Assembly (NCBI GenBank): GCA_016196065.1 | Contig: JACPYL010000008.1 | Location: 1 to 64,000, forward strand | DNA length: 64,000 bases | Direction: 5' to 3' | Source of the DNA: Acidobacteriota bacterium | GTDB taxonomy: Bacteria > Acidobacteriota > Terriglobia > Terriglobales > Acidobacteriaceae | Shown: positions 61,984 through 64,000 of the stretch, piece after piece | How the letters are laid out: each line of letters starts with the position of its first letter | How positions within the stretch are numbered: position 1 is the first letter of the stretch | The notes under the pieces: generated by a model | Database searches by the model: none | What the model was told of the DNA's origin: nothing | What the model saw: the letters and a program-made list of their open reading frames with translations, nothing else | Program-made: the position numbers and the translations under genes

Positions 61984-63699
61984 ATGGCCGCAATTCTTAG
62001 CGTCCTTCTACTTTTTTTCATCGCGATTTATTGCCCGGCGCAGAGCACCAACCCAGCGTTACCGATCCCCCGTTTCGAAGACGTCGGCAAAGCCGCGGGC
62101 CTCACCGTCTCGCACAACTCCACTCCCGACAAACGCTACATCCTTGAATCGATGAGTGGCGGCGTGGGTTTCATGGACTGCGACAACGACGGCAAACTGG
62201 ACATCCTCACCATCAATGGCGCGTCCGTCGACAGCTATCGCAAGGGCGGAGACCTTCTGGTCACTCTCTACCGTCAGGAAGCGGATCTCAAATTTCGCGA
62301 GATCACTCAATCCGCCGGACTCAACCGCAAGGGTTGGGGCATGGGAGTCGCGGTCGCCGATTTCGACAACGACGGCTGGCAGGACATTTACGTCACCGGC
62401 TACGGCGGCAATGTACTCTACCGCGGCTTGGGCAACTGCAAATTCGAAGACGTCACAGAAAAAGCAGGACTGCGTCTCGGCGGTTTCAGCACCGGAGCTT
62501 CCTGGGGCGATTTTGATCGCGATGGCTTCGTCGATCTCTTTGTTCCCCGCTACGTCTCGATTGACGCCAACAAACTGCCCGTCTTCGGGAGCGACGACAA
62601 GACCTGCAAATTCCGCGGAATCCCTGTCCAGTGCGGTCCCTGGGGCCTTCCCGGCGAATCTGACTTCCTCTTTAGAAATCGCGGGGACGGAACTTTTGAG
62701 GACGTATCCAAGAAAGCGGGAGTCGACGACCCCAATCACTACTTCGGGATGCAGGGGGTGTGGACCGATTATGACAACGATGATTGGCCCGATCTCTACG
62801 TCTCCAACGACGCAGGCCCGAACTACCTTTACCACAACAAACACGATGGCACATTCGAAGAACTCGGACTTCTATCCGGCGCCGCGCTCAGTCGTGACGG
62901 TCAAGAAGTAGGATCGATGGGCGTCGATGTCGGCGACTTCGATCACGACGGCAAACTCGACATTGTGGTCACCGAATTTACCGAGCAGCCAGACTTGCTC
63001 TTCCTGAATCAAGGCGACCAGGGCTTTACAGAAATTGGTTGGAGCGCGCATATCGCGCAGCCCAGCTATCCGCTGGTCGGATGGGGTACAAAGTTTTTCG
63101 ACATGGACAACGACGGCTGGCTCGACCTCTTCGTCGTCAATGGCCACGTCTATCCCCAAATGGACATGGTGAAAGGCGGCGTTCCCTACCGCCAACCGGT
63201 CCTGCTATTCCGAAATCATCGGGACCGAACTTACGACGACGTCACTGCCCTTTCCGGCTTGGACAAGCTCCCCTTGGAATCCAGGCGGGGCGCGGCATTC
63301 GGAGACGTCAACAACGACGGTAAAATCGACATCCTGGTCCTCAATGTTGGCCAACCCCCTACTCTTCTCATCAATCGCACACCCGGGACTGGCCACGCAG
63401 CCCTGTTCAAACTAGTCGGCACCAAGAGCAATAAGGCTGGCATCGGGGCGCGCCTGACCGTCAAGTCTGGCGACCTGACACAGTTCGATGAAGTCCATGG
63501 AGGCGCCAGCTACCTGTCACAAAATGATCTGCGCCTGCACTTCGGATTCGGGCAAAGAAATGTAATGGACACGATTGAAGTAAAGTGGCCCAGCGGGAAG
63601 AAAGACTTCATTAAGGACCTGCCGACCGACTTCATTTACACCATCGTCGAAGGTGAAGGCGTGCAGAAGAAAGAACCTCTCGCGGCGGCTGCAAAATAG
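61984..63699 (+). CDS. Exported CRTAC1-type protein, second copy
   Basis: The protein has 571 residues with signal peptide AAILSVLLLFFIAIYCPAQS. FG-GAP calcium loops (FMDCDNDGKLDILT, VADFDNDGWQDIYV, WGDFDRDGFVDLFV, YDNDDWPDLYVS, FDMDNDGWLDLFVVNGH) precede the ASPIC/UnbV end (ASYLSQNDLRLHFGFG, IEVKWPSGK). CKFRGIPVQCGP matches the first copy. A third copy begins one base after its stop, so the genes form a tandem operon. The family is thought to bind calcium and glycans or partners outside the cell; the bacterial role is not established. Confidence 0.88.
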   Translation: MAAILSVLLLFFIAIYCPAQSTNPALPIPRFEDVGKAAGLTVSHNSTPDKRYILESMSGGVGFMDCDNDGKLDILTINGASVDSYRKGGDLLVTLYRQEADLKFREITQSAGLNRKGWGMGVAVADFDNDGWQDIYVTGYGGNVLYRGLGNCKFEDVTEKAGLRLGGFSTGASWGDFDRDGFVDLFVPRYVSIDANKLPVFGSDDKTCKFRGIPVQCGPWGLPGESDFLFRNRGDGTFEDVSKKAGVDDPNHYFGMQGVWTDYDNDDWPDLYVSNDAGPNYLYHNKHDGTFEELGLLSGAALSRDGQEVGSMGVDVGDFDHDGKLDIVVTEFTEQPDLLFLNQGDQGFTEIGWSAHIAQPSYPLVGWGTKFFDMDNDGWLDLFVVNGHVYPQMDMVKGGVPYRQPVLLFRNHRDRTYDDVTALSGLDKLPLESRRGAAFGDVNNDGKIDILVLNVGQPPTLLINRTPGTGHAALFKLVGTKSNKAGIGARLTVKSGDLTQFDEVHGGASYLSQNDLRLHFGFGQRNVMDTIEVKWPSGKKDFIKDLPTDFIYTIVEGEGVQKKEPLAAAAK

Positions 63700-63700
63700 C

Positions 63701-64000
63701 GTGAAACTCATACACGCATTCGCCTGCTCGAGCCTCCTCACCGCTTCTCTGGCGCAGCCTTCTCCAACACCCCAGTTCCAAGATGTAACCAGGCAAGCCG
63801 GCCTCACCGTCCCAAATCTCGCCCAACCCGGAAACCGCTATGTGATCGAATCCACCAGCGGTGGAGTCGGATTCATCGACTGCGACAACGACGGCCGCCT
63901 CGACATCGTCACTGTTAATGGAAGTTCGGTGGATCACTATCGGCAGGGCGGCGATCTGATGCTCACGCTCTACCACCAGACCGGTGACTTGAAGTTCACG
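63701..64000 (+). CDS. CRTAC1-type protein, third copy (partial at right edge)
   Basis: The frame begins with GTG one base after the preceding stop and runs 100 codons to the edge. A signal peptide (FACSSLLTASLAQ) is followed by FQDVTRQAGLTV and the first calcium loop FIDCDNDGRLDIVTVNGSSVDHY, closely like the second copy. No good ribosome-binding site is seen, so it is probably translated by coupling. The rest, including any ASPIC/UnbV domain, is outside the window. Confidence 0.85.
   Translation, partial: MKLIHAFACSSLLTASLAQPSPTPQFQDVTRQAGLTVPNLAQPGNRYVIESTSGGVGFIDCDNDGRLDIVTVNGSSVDHYRQGGDLMLTLYHQTGDLKFT

Overview
The window is a dense, moderately GC-rich bacterial chromosome segment. Several gene families point to a soil-type member of Acidobacteriota (Terriglobia/Koribacter-like): an acidobacterial VWFA-domain protein, CRTAC1 (FG-GAP/ASPIC-UnbV) proteins beside a multiheme cytochrome c, a large BNR/sortilin-like exported protein, an MxKDx-repeat protein, a DUF2277 protein and a reaction-centre-type diheme cytochrome. 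This assignment rests on family recognition only. No tRNA, rRNA, CRISPR array, insertion sequence or prophage was seen.

Layout. 1-549: 5' part of a glycogen-debranching-enzyme gene running off the left edge. 863-12898: a chemotaxis-type cluster. cheY and cheX are on the + strand. The rest is on the - strand, reading from cheA: cheA, cheW, a carbohydrate porin, a chemoreceptor gene broken by one stop codon, an intact chemoreceptor, cheB, cheR and an HDOD gene. No flagellar or pilus genes accompany it. 13274-15992: a Tat-exported molybdoenzyme of the sulfite-oxidase/MsrP fold, a membrane cytochrome b, an ECF sigma factor and a zinc-finger anti-sigma factor with a Cys/His tail, in one direction. 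16099-21937: small envelope and stress-type genes and a serine hydrolase. 22005-25566: a metal-uptake unit (membrane protein, outer-membrane protein, binding protein, permease) without its ATPase. 25679-28966: a 1095-residue BNR-repeat exported protein. 29188-29943: a MerR-type regulator with two matching operator-like dyads and a small zinc-ribbon protein.

30020-46815 is mostly housekeeping: ribBA, a DsbA-like thioredoxin-fold protein, nadE, a YdeP-type molybdopterin oxidoreductase, a GHMP sugar kinase, an HD-GYP c-di-GMP phosphodiesterase, ftsY, ribD, a kelch protein, ribE, an orphan lipid-type ABC ATPase and mobA. 46822-52628 is a sugar-use region: ROK kinase, FucP-like transporter, secreted GH16 and GH3 glycosidases, with a LacI-type operator before the GH3-GH16 pair. 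52874-64000 encodes exported proteins: an M28-like/VWFA fusion, a diheme cytochrome, two divergent paralogues of an unrecognised family, a seven-heme cytochrome and three CRTAC1-like genes, the last cut by the right edge.

A family of perfect or near-perfect palindromes (arms GAGACGCGGC and GCCGCGTCTC, TT loop) sits in intergenic gaps, mostly between convergent genes, where they could act as two-way terminators. The best candidates for something undescribed are the paralogue/cytochrome/CRTAC1 block at the right end, the ECF/anti-sigma-linked molybdoenzyme unit, the M28-VWFA fusion with an altered metal site, and the palindrome family.
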